NCBI RefSeq assembly: GCF_028281565.1
Contig: NZ_JANQJQ010000045.1
Location: 1 to 64,000, forward strand
DNA length: 64,000 bases
Reading direction: 5' to 3'
DNA from: Seonamhaeicola sp.
Lineage (GTDB): Bacteria; Bacteroidota; Bacteroidia; Flavobacteriales; Flavobacteriaceae
Shown here: positions 19,099 to 29,094 of the stretch, piece by piece
Layout of the letters: each line of letters starts with the position of its first letter
Position numbering within the stretch: the first letter of the stretch is position 1
Made by a program: the position numbers and the translations under genes
Notes under the pieces: model-generated
The model's database searches: none
What the model was told of the DNA's origin: nothing
What the model saw: the letters and a program-made list of their open reading frames with translations, nothing else

Positions 19099-19172
19099 AA
19101 TTATTGTTTTTATTAGATGTATGTCTTAGCCATGCCACACGCAGACATGAAAAGAACCTTAATTAAACTAAA

Positions 19173-21422
19173 TTGTTGAATTTAAGAACAATCATATCAG
19201 CCATATTCCTACTCGTTTTCATTTCAGCGAAAGCGCAAATTTACGTGGAGAAAGACGATACCCCAAAAGTTGGTTTGGTATTGAGTGGTGGTGGTGCTAA
19301 AGGATTGGCACATATTGGGGCACTTAAAGTGATAGACAGTCTAGGTGTAAAAGTGGATTATGTTGCAGGAACCAGTATGGGTGCTATCATTGGAGCTTTA
19401 TATGCTTCGGGCTATTCGGGTAAAGCACTCGATTCCATTTTTAGAGATGCTGATTTTGATAATATTATCACTGATAATTTGCCAAGAGCATCCAAAGGCT
19501 TTTTTGAACGCAACAATGATGAAAAATATGCTGTTAAATTGCCTTTTGATGGTTATAAGCTCAAGTTGCCTTCCGCACTGTCAAGGGGCCAGAATGCCTA
19601 CAATTATTTACTGAAACTGTTACTTCATGTTAATGAGGTAGAAGATTTCAGTAAACTTCCCATTCCATTTTTCTGTATTGCTACCAATATGGAAACCGGA
19701 AAACAGGTCATATTGGAAAAAGGAAATTTAACCCAAAGTATTATGGCTAGCGGAGCCTTGCCGACTTTATTTCAGCCCGTAGCTATAAAAGATCAAATTT
19801 ATATTGATGGTGGTGTGGTTAACAATTACCCTATAGATGAACTCAGGGAAAAAGGGATGGATATCATTATTGGGGTGGATGTTCAGGACGGACTCATGGA
19901 TAGAAATGAATTAACTTCAGCCCTGGATGTGCTCCTTCAAATCAATAACTTCAGAACCATAAAAGATATGGAGGTGAAGTCTAAAAAGACCGATATTTAT
20001 ATAAAACCGAATATAAAAGATTATAACGTAGTATCGTTTGATGCCGCTAAACAAATAGTTGATTTAGGGAGTGCAGCGGGTTTAGAAAAACAGGAAGCAC
20101 TAAAAGCTTTGGTTAAAAACCAGTCAGATGACGTTGCCCGGCCAGAGGTGCGACCGTATACTCAAGACAGCATCATTATAAACGGAATATCCTTAAAAGG
20201 ATTAAAAAAATATACCAGGTCTTATGTTTTGGGGAAGTTAAAGTTTAAAAACGAAGAAAAAATAAGCTATACGAAACTAATGAATGGGATTAATAGCTTA
20301 GTGGCTACCAATAATTTTGATTCTTTTGAATATCAGTTAAAAGCATCGGACGAAAAAGAAGGCTTTGATTTTCATGCCAATTTGAAGGAAACCGAAACAA
20401 CTACTTTTTTAAAGTTTGGGGTGCATTATGACAATTTATACAAAAGTGGTGCTTTAGTGAATGTCACAAAGAAACAATTATTATTCGATAATGATATAGC
20501 TTCTTTAGATGTTGTTTTAGGAGATAATGTCCGTTATGATTTTGAGTATTTAATTGATAAAGGATTCTATTGGAGCGTCGGCCTACGGTCTACATTTAAT
20601 GATTTTCATAAAAGCATAAGCGCTCAATTATTACTATCAGATTCGGAAATTGATGCCAACGGGTTGAATAAAATAGATGTGGAACTCCAGGACCAAACCA
20701 ACCAGTTCTATTTGCAAACCTTATTTAGAAAAGATTTTGCCCTTAGTTTAGGAGTAGAACATAAGCGTTTGGAAATTAAATCGGAAACGTTGGCTACAAG
20801 TAATGAAGATGAAGATTTTATTTTTGAAAACACAGATTATGTAAGTCTTTTTGGAGGATTAAAGTTAGATACATACGATAATAAGTACTTCCCTAAAAAA
20901 GGAGTTTATTTTAATGGCGATTTGCACACCTATGTTTATGCATCTCATTTTAATAGTGAGTTTGAAACATTTTCTATTGCCAAAGCAGATATTGGATATG
21001 CCTTTAGTTTCTCTGATAAATTGGCTATCAACTTACAAACAAGCGGTGGGTTTAAATTAGGAGATAAGTCAACCCAGACATTAGATTTCGCACTGGGAGG
21101 TTATGGTAATAATCTGATAAATAATTTCATTCCGTTCCTGGGGTATGATTTTATTTCACTTACCGGGAATAGCTATGTCAAAGCTTATGCCGGTATAGAT
21201 TATGAAGTTGTGAAAAAGCACCATATTACACTTGAAGGTAATTGGGCTAATGTTGACGATAATATTTTTGATTCCGGAGAATGGTTCACATTACCGGATT
21301 ACAGAGGCTATGCTTTGGGCTATGCCATGGAGACTTTTTTAGGGCCTATTCAGGTAAAATACAGTCACTCAACGGAACGTAAAAAAAGTATCTGGTTTAT
21401 TAATTTGGGGTTCTGGTTTTAA
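19173..21422 (+). CDS. Patatin-like phospholipase with C-terminal BamA-type beta-barrel
   Basis: A 749-aa outer-membrane protein. The signal peptide covers about residues 1-21 and ends AKAQ. The patatin domain (about 30-320) has the oxyanion glycine loop SGGGAKG, the nucleophile elbow GTSMG and the second catalytic Asp in DGGVVNNYP. A POTRA-like linker (about 335-400) and a C-terminal 16-strand-type barrel (about 400-749) ending in aromatic FWF follow. The layout matches PlpD-like type Vd proteins, in which the lipase faces or reaches the outside. No ATG exists between the in-frame stop at 19164 and the signal peptide, so the start must be TTG at 19173 or 19176. The substrate is unknown, probably phospholipid. 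Confidence 0.9.
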   Translation: MLNLRTIISAIFLLVFISAKAQIYVEKDDTPKVGLVLSGGGAKGLAHIGALKVIDSLGVKVDYVAGTSMGAIIGALYASGYSGKALDSIFRDADFDNIITDNLPRASKGFFERNNDEKYAVKLPFDGYKLKLPSALSRGQNAYNYLLKLLLHVNEVEDFSKLPIPFFCIATNMETGKQVILEKGNLTQSIMASGALPTLFQPVAIKDQIYIDGGVVNNYPIDELREKGMDIIIGVDVQDGLMDRNELTSALDVLLQINNFRTIKDMEVKSKKTDIYIKPNIKDYNVVSFDAAKQIVDLGSAAGLEKQEALKALVKNQSDDVARPEVRPYTQDSIIINGISLKGLKKYTRSYVLGKLKFKNEEKISYTKLMNGINSLVATNNFDSFEYQLKASDEKEGFDFHANLKETETTTFLKFGVHYDNLYKSGALVNVTKKQLLFDNDIASLDVVLGDNVRYDFEYLIDKGFYWSVGLRSTFNDFHKSISAQLLLSDSEIDANGLNKIDVELQDQTNQFYLQTLFRKDFALSLGVEHKRLEIKSETLATSNEDEDFIFENTDYVSLFGGLKLDTYDNKYFPKKGVYFNGDLHTYVYASHFNSEFETFSIAKADIGYAFSFSDKLAINLQTSGGFKLGDKSTQTLDFALGGYGNNLINNFIPFLGYDFISLTGNSYVKAYAGIDYEVVKKHHITLEGNWANVDDNIFDSGEWFTLPDYRGYALGYAMETFLGPIQVKYSHSTERKKSIWFINLGFWF

Positions 21423-21626
21423 CTAATCCTTAAGACTCATTTTATTTATTTTCACGATATTTGTAGGGTTATGAAGTTTTTCTTTGAAGACTTATTACAA
21501 TTTCTACACTACCTTATCAAGAGAAATCCTGAGTAAGCAGGCATTTTTTGTATCTTTATATATAACTGATATTTAAAGTTTTACAACTTTTAGTATTTTA
21601 TTTTCTAACATTTAATATTAGTAGAA

Positions 21627-22784
21627 ATGCCTTTTTATCACAAATTAGGAAACATTCCACATAAGCGACATATTCAATTTAAAAAACCGGATGGCAGCTT
21701 GTATTATGAACAGTTATTTGGCACTATTGGTTTTGATGGTATGTCAACCAACAGTTATCATGAGCAGCGTCCAACACAGGTAAAAGAAATAAAGAAGCAA
21801 TACAGTGTTGCGCCCAAAATAGCTCTTGAAAACAACATAAAATCATACCGTTTTAAAGGATTTCAGGTTAAGCCTGAAAATGACTTTTTAGAAAGCCGAA
21901 AAACCGTTTTGGTGAATAGTGATTGCGCTATTGTGCTGGCTGCACCAAAACAATCTACCGACGATTATTTTTATAAAAACACCGATGCGGACGAGTTAAT
22001 TTTTATCCACAAAGGATCCGGAAAATTACGCACTATGTTAGGGAATCTGGATTTTAAGTATGGAGATTATCTGCTCATACCTAGGGGTGTAATTTATAAA
22101 ATAGATTTTGATACCGAAGACACCAGGCTTTTTATTGTAGAATCGCATCGCCCGATATACACACCAAAGCGTTACCGTAACTGGTTTGGGCAATTGCTGG
22201 AGCATTCACCCTTTTGTGAGCGCGATATTCGTCAGCCACAGGAATTAGAAACTTATAATGAAAACGGCGACTTTTTAATTAAAGTGAAAAAGCAAGGTGA
22301 CATCATAGAAATGGTGTACGCATCACATCCGTTTGATGTGGTTGGATACGATGGTTATAATTACCCCTATGCCTTTTCCATACACGATTTTGAACCTATA
22401 ACAGGGCGTGTGCATCAACCCCCACCAGTACACCAGACTTTTGAGACTGATGCCTTTGTGGTCTGCAGTTTTGTACCGCGTTTGTATGACTATCACCCGC
22501 AGGCGATTCCGGCACCATATAATCATAGTAACATAGATTCAGATGAGGTGCTTTATTATGTGGATGGCGATTTTATGAGCCGAAATGATATAGAAGCAGG
22601 CCATATTTCATTGCATCCGGCGGGAATTCCGCACGGGCCGCACCCCGGAGCTGCTGAGCGCAGTATTGGGCAGGTGAAAACGGACGAACTGGCGGTTATG
22701 GTAGATACTTTCAAGCCACTTATGGTTACGGAAGAAGCCATGAAAATTGCCGATGAGGATTATCATAAATCCTGGTTGGAATAG
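21627..22784 (+). CDS. hmgA: Homogentisate 1,2-dioxygenase
   Basis: Opens the ring of homogentisate to maleylacetoacetate in tyrosine and phenylalanine breakdown; an Fe(II) enzyme. At 385 aa it is the shorter bacterial type. Cupin-like fold with family blocks GKLRTMLGNLDFKYGDYL, VHQPPPVHQTFETDAF and HPAGIPHGPHPGAAERS, the last holding iron-ligand histidines. The next gene, hppD, makes its substrate, so the two form a tyrosine catabolic unit. A composite repeat of about 120 bp lies between them. Fumarylacetoacetase is not in the window. Confidence 0.96.
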   Translation: MPFYHKLGNIPHKRHIQFKKPDGSLYYEQLFGTIGFDGMSTNSYHEQRPTQVKEIKKQYSVAPKIALENNIKSYRFKGFQVKPENDFLESRKTVLVNSDCAIVLAAPKQSTDDYFYKNTDADELIFIHKGSGKLRTMLGNLDFKYGDYLLIPRGVIYKIDFDTEDTRLFIVESHRPIYTPKRYRNWFGQLLEHSPFCERDIRQPQELETYNENGDFLIKVKKQGDIIEMVYASHPFDVVGYDGYNYPYAFSIHDFEPITGRVHQPPPVHQTFETDAFVVCSFVPRLYDYHPQAIPAPYNHSNIDSDEVLYYVDGDFMSRNDIEAGHISLHPAGIPHGPHPGAAERSIGQVKTDELAVMVDTFKPLMVTEEAMKIADEDYHKSWLE

Positions 22785-22791
22785 ATTAATT

Positions 22792-22912
22792 AAAAGCTAT
22801 ACCTCGCTTAGAGTTTATCCTGAGTGAAGCCGAAGGGTGGTATCTTTTATATTGTTATTCCTGCGAAGGCAGGAATCCACACAAAAGGATGCCTTTTCTA
22901 TCGGGGTTAAAT
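22792..22912 (+). repeat. Composite intergenic repeat of about 120 bp, copy A
   Basis: It aligns over its whole length with the reverse complement of 47877-48000. Shared blocks in order: GAGTTTATCCTGAG, GTATCTTTTAT, ATTCCTGCGAAGGCAGGAAT (a perfect 8-bp hairpin with a GAAG loop at 22857-22876), CACAAAAGGATGCC and CTATCGGGG. It is noncoding and sits between hmgA and hppD. Confidence 0.85.
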
Positions 22913-22957
22913 AAGTTGATAAACATATCAACAAATAAACACATAAATAGTAGAGAC

Positions 22958-24118
22958 ATGAGTAAAGACATAAAATCAGTAAACTACGGTTTAGAAAAAA
23001 TATTTGAAGGCGCACAAGACTTCTTGCCACTTTTAGGCACAGACTATGTAGAGCTATATGTAGGCAATGCAAAACAAGCAGCTCACTTTTATAAAACCGC
23101 ATTTGGGTTTCAGTCCTATGCATATAAAGGATTAGAAACGGGGAGTAAAGACACGGTGTCTTATGTGATTAAGCAAGACAAGATCAGATTAATGCTTACA
23201 ACACCGTTAAATTCCAAACATCCCATTAACAACCATATTGTTAAACATGGTGACGGTGTAAAAGTCATTGCGCTTTGGGTAGAAGATGCCAGAAAGGCTT
23301 ATGAAGAAACCACCGGCAGAGGTGCTAAATCATATATGGAGCCTTTTGTAGAGCGTGATGAGCATGGTGAAGTGGTTCGAGCCGGTATTTATACCTACGG
23401 AGAAACGGTTCATATGTTTGTAGAACGTAAAAACTATAACGGGATATTTATGCCCGGGTTTGAAATATGGGAATCTGACTATAACCCGGAACCACTTGGC
23501 TTAAAATATGTAGACCATATGGTTGGCAACGTAGGTTGGGGCCAAATGAATACCTGGGTAAAATGGTATGAAGATGTTATGGGCTTTGAAAACTTCCTGT
23601 CTTTTGATGACAAGCAAATTCATACGGAGTATTCGGCGCTAATGAGTAAAGTAATGAGTAATGGCAACGGACGCATTAAATTTCCAATTAATGAACCGGC
23701 CGAAGGGAAGAAAAAATCGCAAATTGAAGAGTATTTGGACTTTTACGAAGGTGCAGGCGTACAACACATTGCGGTGGCAACAGACGATATTATTTCTACT
23801 GTAAGTGGCATGCGTTCCAGGGGTGTAGAGTTTTTGACCACGCCGCCTGATGCTTATTATGAGGCCGTACCGGAGCGTTTATTGGCACATGATCATGAAT
23901 TAAGAGAGGATATAGAGACCCTGAAAAGTCTTGGTATTATGATTGACGCAGATGAAGAAGGTTATTTGCTTCAAATTTTCACAAAACCTGTTGAAGACAG
24001 GCCTACGCTATTTTTTGAGATCATACAGCGTATGGGAGCCCGTGGTTTTGGAGCCGGTAACTTTAAAGCGCTTTTTGAATCTATAGAAAGGGAACAGGCA
24101 AAACGAGGTACACTTTAA
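22958..24118 (+). CDS. hppD: 4-hydroxyphenylpyruvate dioxygenase
   Basis: Converts 4-hydroxyphenylpyruvate to homogentisate, the substrate of the preceding hmgA product. Two vicinal-oxygen-chelate domains are visible. Iron ligands are the His of VDHMVGNV (about residue 188), the His of VQHIAVATDD (about 268) and the Glu of FFEIIQRMGARGFG (about 347). The C-terminal helix GNFKALFESIEREQ is typical. The start at 22958 gives 386 aa, the family length; an in-frame ATG at 22889 would add 23 residues that fall inside the upstream repeat and is less likely. A strong terminator follows. Confidence 0.96.
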   Translation: MSKDIKSVNYGLEKIFEGAQDFLPLLGTDYVELYVGNAKQAAHFYKTAFGFQSYAYKGLETGSKDTVSYVIKQDKIRLMLTTPLNSKHPINNHIVKHGDGVKVIALWVEDARKAYEETTGRGAKSYMEPFVERDEHGEVVRAGIYTYGETVHMFVERKNYNGIFMPGFEIWESDYNPEPLGLKYVDHMVGNVGWGQMNTWVKWYEDVMGFENFLSFDDKQIHTEYSALMSKVMSNGNGRIKFPINEPAEGKKKSQIEEYLDFYEGAGVQHIAVATDDIISTVSGMRSRGVEFLTTPPDAYYEAVPERLLAHDHELREDIETLKSLGIMIDADEEGYLLQIFTKPVEDRPTLFFEIIQRMGARGFGAGNFKALFESIEREQAKRGTL

Positions 24119-24142
24119 TTAGTTGTCCAATTTAATGTGAAA

Positions 24143-24176
24143 ACGCCATCAAATTAAGATTTGATGGCGTTTTTTT
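24143..24176 (+). terminator. Intrinsic terminator after hppD
   Basis: ACGCCATCAAAT (24143-24154) and ATTTGATGGCGT (24159-24170) form a perfect 12-bp stem with a TAAG loop, then six further T (24171-24176). Confidence 0.93.
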
Positions 24177-24317
24177 GTGTAACAAATTTGTGTTAAGAAC
24201 TTCTTATAAAAACAGGCACTCCGAAGTTTTTTTATATTTTTGGAATAGTAATTGTAATTTCTTAGGCATGACAATAAAAATGTATTTAAGAAGTTAATTA
24301 CATTACCCAATTAAGAA

Positions 24318-25100
24318 ATGAAGAAAATACTACTTATACTAATAGCGTTCTGTGCAATGCAGATGTCGTTCTCACAGCAAGAATCGGCATTTGGAGAAGG
24401 CGAATGGTTCAAATTCAAAATGAGCTATAGCGGCTTTTTAAAAGCCGGAAATGCTACACTTACCGTTAAAGATGCCAAATTAAATAATAAAGATGTGTAC
24501 CATGTGGTTGGAAAAGGGTGGACCACAGGTATGATAAAATGGTTTTTTAAGGTAAAAGACAGGTATGAAAGTTATTTTGATAAGGAAACCATATTACCTT
24601 ATAAATTCATTAGAAACATAGATGAAGGCGGCTATACTAAAGATATTGAAATAGATTTTGACCAGGAAAACAACAAAGCCTACGTAAATAATAAAAAGCA
24701 TAATAAACAATCGGTGATTGATACCAGGCCCAATATTCAGGATATGGTATCTACCTTCTATTATTTGCGAAACCATATGGATACCGATTCTTTAAGTATT
24801 GGTGATGAAGTAAGAGTTGATATGTTTTTTGATGAAGAAAACTATGGCTTCAAACTAAAATATCTTGGAGAAGAAACCATCAATACAGATTTCGGTAAAG
24901 TAGAGACTTTAAAATTCAGGCCTTATGTTATGGCAGGGCGTGTGTTTAAAGAGGAAGAAAGTTTAACACTATGGGTATCAAAAGACAAAAATAAAGTACC
25001 TTTGCGCATCAAAGCAGATTTAGCAGTGGGGTCTTTAAGGGCAGATCTTGACGCTTTTAAAGGATTAAAGCATCCTTTTCAAATAGTAGTTAAAAATTAA
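24318..25100 (+). CDS. DUF3108 domain protein, exported
   Basis: A 260-aa periplasmic or surface protein. The signal peptide covers about 1-19 and ends MSFSQ. The body is a single beta-rich domain that I recognise as DUF3108, with landmarks FKMSYSGFLKAGNATL, YESYFDKETILPYKF and LTLWVSKDKNKVPLRI; the fold resembles lipid- or cargo-binding half-barrels. Function unknown. Its stop codon shares a base with the start of the tryptophan dioxygenase gene (TAATG at 25098-25102), indicating translational coupling in an operon with the dioxygenase, M23 peptidase and pgi. A TATTTTTG -7-like element lies at 24235-24242. Confidence 0.82.
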   Translation: MKKILLILIAFCAMQMSFSQQESAFGEGEWFKFKMSYSGFLKAGNATLTVKDAKLNNKDVYHVVGKGWTTGMIKWFFKVKDRYESYFDKETILPYKFIRNIDEGGYTKDIEIDFDQENNKAYVNNKKHNKQSVIDTRPNIQDMVSTFYYLRNHMDTDSLSIGDEVRVDMFFDEENYGFKLKYLGEETINTDFGKVETLKFRPYVMAGRVFKEEESLTLWVSKDKNKVPLRIKADLAVGSLRADLDAFKGLKHPFQIVVKN

Positions 25101-26023
25101 TGGGGTTACATTCTGACATTACCAACCAACTCGAAGAAAAATACAAGGCAATAGACCAGGATTTAGAAGATCATTTAGAAGGCTTATTGCACAGTAAACC
25201 CATTACCTATTGGGATTATATTCAAACCGACGCCCTGTTAAACCTTCAAATAACAAGAACTGATTTTCCGGATGAAATGGTATTTATCATGTACCACCAG
25301 GTTACGGAACTCCTGTTCAAAATGATACTTTCCGAAATAGAGCAGGTAGCTAAAAATGATAAGGTTGATGCGGGTACTTTTGCAGATAAAATAATGCGTG
25401 TGAGTCGTTATTTTGATGTGCTTACCTCGTCTTTCAGTATCATGAAAGATGGTATGGATGTAGATCAGTACAACAAGTTCAGAACCACATTAACACCGGC
25501 CAGTGGTTTTCAAAGTGCGCAGTATAGAAAAATAGAATTTGCTTCAACAGAATTAATAAATCTTATTGATAAAAGGTTCAGGGATACTATTGACAGAAAT
25601 TCGTCTTATGAAAATGCCTTTGAACATTTATACTGGCAGGCAGCGGGAAAGGATTATAAAACAGGGAAAAAGAGTTATACTTTAACAGTTTTTGAAGAGC
25701 GATATAAGGAAGAGTTTATTAGATTTACCAAATTTTATTATAAAAACAATCTTTGGTCAAAGTTCAAAGCTTTGCCTGAAGAAGCACAACAAGATAAAGC
25801 ACTTGTAAAAGCAATGCGGCATTATGACTATACGGTCAACATTAAGTGGGTGATGGCGCATTACAATACGGCAAATCATTATTTGAATATTGGTGGTAAA
25901 ACGGCCGAAGCAACAGGTGGTAGTGAGTGGGTTAAATACATGCATCCGAAGTATCAAAAAAGGATATTTTTTCCGGAATTATGGACAAAAAAAGAAATAG
26001 AGGATTGGGGAACAGATATTTAG
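25100..26023 (+). CDS. kynA: Tryptophan 2,3-dioxygenase family protein
   Basis: Haem enzyme that opens the indole ring of L-tryptophan to N-formylkynurenine, the first step of the kynurenine path. At 307 aa it is near the family length. The distal-pocket motif MYHQVTELLFKM (about 56-67) and the substrate-binding block FRTTLTPASGFQSAQYR (about 124-140) are clear. The C-terminal part has H residues in MAHYNTANHYL and a GGSEWVKYM loop like the TDO G-T-G-G-S region, though less conserved. It overlaps the next gene by 43 bases. Later kynurenine-path genes are not seen nearby. Confidence 0.88.
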   Translation: MGLHSDITNQLEEKYKAIDQDLEDHLEGLLHSKPITYWDYIQTDALLNLQITRTDFPDEMVFIMYHQVTELLFKMILSEIEQVAKNDKVDAGTFADKIMRVSRYFDVLTSSFSIMKDGMDVDQYNKFRTTLTPASGFQSAQYRKIEFASTELINLIDKRFRDTIDRNSSYENAFEHLYWQAAGKDYKTGKKSYTLTVFEERYKEEFIRFTKFYYKNNLWSKFKALPEEAQQDKALVKAMRHYDYTVNIKWVMAHYNTANHYLNIGGKTAEATGGSEWVKYMHPKYQKRIFFPELWTKKEIEDWGTDI

Positions 26024-27300
26024 TAATATTAGTGCTTTTATTATCTCTTTTTAATGCTTGTAAAGAAGACAAGAAAGAAGACGTTGTAGAAGAAGAAGTA
26101 GCTGTTGTTGAAGAACCTAAAGAGGTCTATGAGTTTGGGTTCAATTTAAACGACTATGTAGTAAAAAGAGATACCGTAAAGGCTGGAGAAAGTTTTGGAC
26201 AAATTTTGGAACGAAACAAAATTGGCTATCCTAAGATCTTTCACATTGCCGAAAAAACTAAGGAGGCCTACAATATTGCCAGGTTTTTTCAACAAGGGAG
26301 GCCTTATACTATTTTGTGTTCAAGAGATTCCCTGGAATTACCGGAATCATTTATATATCAGCCCAACAAAGAAGAATATGTAGTCATCAATTTTAAAGAT
26401 TCCATTCATGCCTTCAAAAGCAGAAAGCCAATTACCTATATAGAAAAAACAGTTACAGGCGTTATAACAAGTAGTATTTCTGAAACTCTGGATCAAATGG
26501 GGGTTAGTCCGGTACTGACTAATAAATTAGCCGACGATATTTACGCCTGGACCATTGACTTTAGACGCCTGCAAAAAGGGGATAGATTCAAAGTAATCTA
26601 TACGGACAAATATATTGATGATACTATTTATGGCGGGATTCATGATGTGAAGGCCTCTTATTTTGAACACAATAAAGAACCTTTTTACGCTTTCCAATTT
26701 GAAACAGATTCTGTTAAGGGAATCATAGACTATTTTAATGAAGAAGCTAAAAATTTACGTCGTGCCTTTTTAAAAGCACCGGTTAAGTTTAGCAGAATAT
26801 CATCTCGTTATAATTTAAGACGAAGAATAGCGGTTTACGGCTATAAAGTACGGGCCCATAGAGGCACAGACTTTGCGGCTCCCATTGGCACGCCCATTAT
26901 GGCAACTGCTAACGGAACAGTCACTAAAGCAAGTTATACCAGTGGTAATGGCAAATATGTTAAGATTAGACATAATGCTACTTATGAGACCCAATATTTA
27001 CATATGAAAAACCGTAATGTAAAAGTGGGCCAATTTGTAAAACAGGGCGATGTCATTGGATGGGTTGGAATGACCGGTAATACCGGTGGGCCACATGTAT
27101 GCTACCGTTTTTGGGTAAATGGCAGGCAAGTAGATCCGTTCAAACAAAAATTACCGGAAGCTAAACCTATTTCAGATTCCTTAAAAGTAAAATATCTGGA
27201 CTATATAAAACCTATAAAAGTTCAATTAGATAGCATCCCGTTTAATGAGGATGTTATGGAAGAACAATTAAACGAAAACCTTATCACACAGAATTTTTAA
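25981..27300 (+). CDS. M23 (LytM-type) peptidase lipoprotein with an H-x-C variant metal site
   Basis: A 439-aa predicted lipoprotein (lipobox SLFNAC, Cys 27) with an acidic linker rich in E and V, two linker/OB-like domains, and a C-terminal M23 peptidoglycan endopeptidase domain (about 285-380). Metal ligands: H and D in HRGTDFAAP are present, but the usual H-x-H near the end reads GPHVCYRFW, so the last His is replaced by Cys. I recall this from other Bacteroidota M23 proteins. Cell-wall cleavage or a divisome-activator role are both possible. The first 43 bases overlap the tryptophan dioxygenase gene; the start is supported by the lipoprotein signal it creates. pgi follows after 3 bases. 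Confidence 0.88.
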   Translation: MDKKRNRGLGNRYLVILVLLLSLFNACKEDKKEDVVEEEVAVVEEPKEVYEFGFNLNDYVVKRDTVKAGESFGQILERNKIGYPKIFHIAEKTKEAYNIARFFQQGRPYTILCSRDSLELPESFIYQPNKEEYVVINFKDSIHAFKSRKPITYIEKTVTGVITSSISETLDQMGVSPVLTNKLADDIYAWTIDFRRLQKGDRFKVIYTDKYIDDTIYGGIHDVKASYFEHNKEPFYAFQFETDSVKGIIDYFNEEAKNLRRAFLKAPVKFSRISSRYNLRRRIAVYGYKVRAHRGTDFAAPIGTPIMATANGTVTKASYTSGNGKYVKIRHNATYETQYLHMKNRNVKVGQFVKQGDVIGWVGMTGNTGGPHVCYRFWVNGRQVDPFKQKLPEAKPISDSLKVKYLDYIKPIKVQLDSIPFNEDVMEEQLNENLITQNF

Positions 27301-27303
27301 TTT

Positions 27304-28923
27304 ATGTCACTACCTACAACCAACCCTACTACCACTAATGCCTGGGGAAAATTAAAAGCGCATTTTAGTGAAGTTCAAGATTTGCATATGAAAGATTTAT
27401 TCGCTCAGGATGCTGAAAGAGCCAATAAATTTACTATTAAATGGGACGATTTCTATGTAGATTTTTCAAAAAACAGGATTACAGAAGAAACGTTTAAACA
27501 TTTATTGGACTTAGCCGATGATGTTAAGCTTAAAGATGCTATTCAAAGTCAGTTCTCAGGAGAAAAAATAAATCAAACTGAAGGAAGAGCCGTATTGCAC
27601 ACAGCGTTAAGAGCTCCCGAATCAGCAACTATTAATGTTGATGGAGAAAACGTTATTCCGGAAGTTTACAGTGTAAAGCAAAAGATTAAAACCTTTACAA
27701 ATGAAGTCGTCAATGGCGAAAGAAAAGGTTATACAGGGAAACCATTTACACATATTGTCAATATTGGTATTGGCGGGTCTGACCTGGGGCCGGCCATGGT
27801 TGTGGATGCGTTGCAATATTACAAGAACCACCTTACAACCTATTTTGTTAGTAATGTTGACGGAGACCATGTCAATGAAGTGATTAAAAATTTAAATCCG
27901 GAAACGACCCTTTTTGTGGTGGTATCAAAAACCTTTACTACCCAGGAAACACTGTCAAATGCCAATACTATAAAAGACTGGTTTTTACAATCGGCTTCAG
28001 AGGAAGATATCGCAAAACATTTTGTAGCGGTTTCCACAAACTTAGAGGCTGTTAAAAACTTTGGAATAGACCCAAATAATATTTTCCCCATGTGGGACTG
28101 GGTCGGCGGCCGTTTTTCACTTTGGAGCGCCGTAGGATTATCTATTAGCCTGGCAGTTGGATATGATAATTATTCAAGTTTATTAGCCGGAGCGAATAAA
28201 ATGGATGAACATTTTAAAAATGAAGATTTTGCTTCTAATATTCCGGTGGTATTAGGTTTGATTAGTATCTGGTACAACAACTTTTTTAATGCTGAAAGTG
28301 AAGCTATTATAGCGTATTCACAATACCTGAACCAGTTTGCAACTTATTTGCAACAAGGTATTATGGAAAGTAACGGTAAAAGCGTTGACAGAAAAGGAAC
28401 CCCAATAGATTACCAAACGGGAACTTTAATTTGGGGAGAACCGGGCACTAATTCACAGCATGCCTTTTTCCAATTGATACATCAGGGGACTAAGCTTATT
28501 CCGGCAGATTTTATTGGGTTTGCCAAATCATTACATGGTAATCAGGACCATCAGGATAAATTGATCTCAAATTTTTTAGCCCAGACAGAAGCGCTATTGA
28601 ATGGAAAAACAGAAGATCAGGTGATTGCGGAAGGAACAAAAGAGGCTATTATTCCTTTTAAAATATTTGAAGGTAACAAGCCAACAAATACTATTTTTAT
28701 TGAAAAATTAAGCCCCGAAAGTTTAGGAAAATTAATCGCCATGTATGAACATAAAATTTTTGTTCAGGGGATTATCTGGAATATATTCAGCTATGACCAG
28801 TTTGGGGTAGAGTTAGGAAAGCAATTAGCTTCTAAAATTTTAAAGGAATTCAATAGTTCGGTAATCAATGAACACGATTCCTCTACTAATAACCTGTTAG
28901 CTTATTATAAGAGTTTGAGATAA
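27304..28923 (+). CDS. pgi: Glucose-6-phosphate isomerase
   Basis: Interconverts glucose-6-phosphate and fructose-6-phosphate in glycolysis and gluconeogenesis; cytoplasmic. At 539 aa it is close to the E. coli type length. Landmarks: [16 protein letters not shown] (sugar-phosphate loop), [29 protein letters not shown], and the catalytic Glu/His region [20 protein letters not shown]. It is the last gene of the DUF3108-kynA-M23-pgi run and is followed by a strong terminator. Confidence 0.97.
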   Translation: MSLPTTNPTTTNAWGKLKAHFSEVQDLHMKDLFAQDAERANKFTIKWDDFYVDFSKNRITEETFKHLLDLADDVKLKDAIQSQFSGEKINQTEGRAVLHTALRAPESATINVDGENVIPEVYSVKQKIKTFTNEVVNGERKGYTGKPFTHIVNIGIGGSDLGPAMVVDALQYYKNHLTTYFVSNVDGDHVNEVIKNLNPETTLFVVVSKTFTTQETLSNANTIKDWFLQSASEEDIAKHFVAVSTNLEAVKNFGIDPNNIFPMWDWVGGRFSLWSAVGLSISLAVGYDNYSSLLAGANKMDEHFKNEDFASNIPVVLGLISIWYNNFFNAESEAIIAYSQYLNQFATYLQQGIMESNGKSVDRKGTPIDYQTGTLIWGEPGTNSQHAFFQLIHQGTKLIPADFIGFAKSLHGNQDHQDKLISNFLAQTEALLNGKTEDQVIAEGTKEAIIPFKIFEGNKPTNTIFIEKLSPESLGKLIAMYEHKIFVQGIIWNIFSYDQFGVELGKQLASKILKEFNSSVINEHDSSTNNLLAYYKSLR

Positions 28924-28963
28924 GAAAGAAAACCTTACGGTTTATTACTTAAAATGGATAAGT

Positions 28964-28997
28964 GACGCGAATATTTTGATATTCGCGTCTTTTTTTT
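28964..28997 (+). terminator. Intrinsic terminator after pgi
   Basis: GACGCGAATAT (28964-28974) and ATATTCGCGTC (28979-28989) form a perfect 11-bp stem with a TTTG loop, then eight T. Confidence 0.93.
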
Positions 28998-29020
28998 AAA
29001 TAATTGTTAACATTATTTAA

Positions 29021-29060
29021 TGCACGCATAACATTTGCACGCTTATTATGCTTATTTTTG
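29021..29060 (+). promoter_or_regulatory. Candidate promoter region of the first TonB-receptor operon
   Basis: TATTTTTG (29053-29060) matches the -7 consensus TAnnTTTG. A TTG at 29035-29037 lies 15 bases upstream, slightly close for -33. TGCACGC occurs twice as a direct repeat (29021-29027 and 29036-29042), which could be an operator. The leader to the ATG is about 34 bases. Confidence 0.35.
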
Positions 29061-29094
29061 TTCGACTAATTCAATTAATTAATTTTTCTTCACA

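Noticed and set aside
22815..23123. Open frame of 102 codons on the minus strand across the repeat and hppD start
   Set aside because: It runs through the composite repeat and antisense to hppD; no homology or start support.
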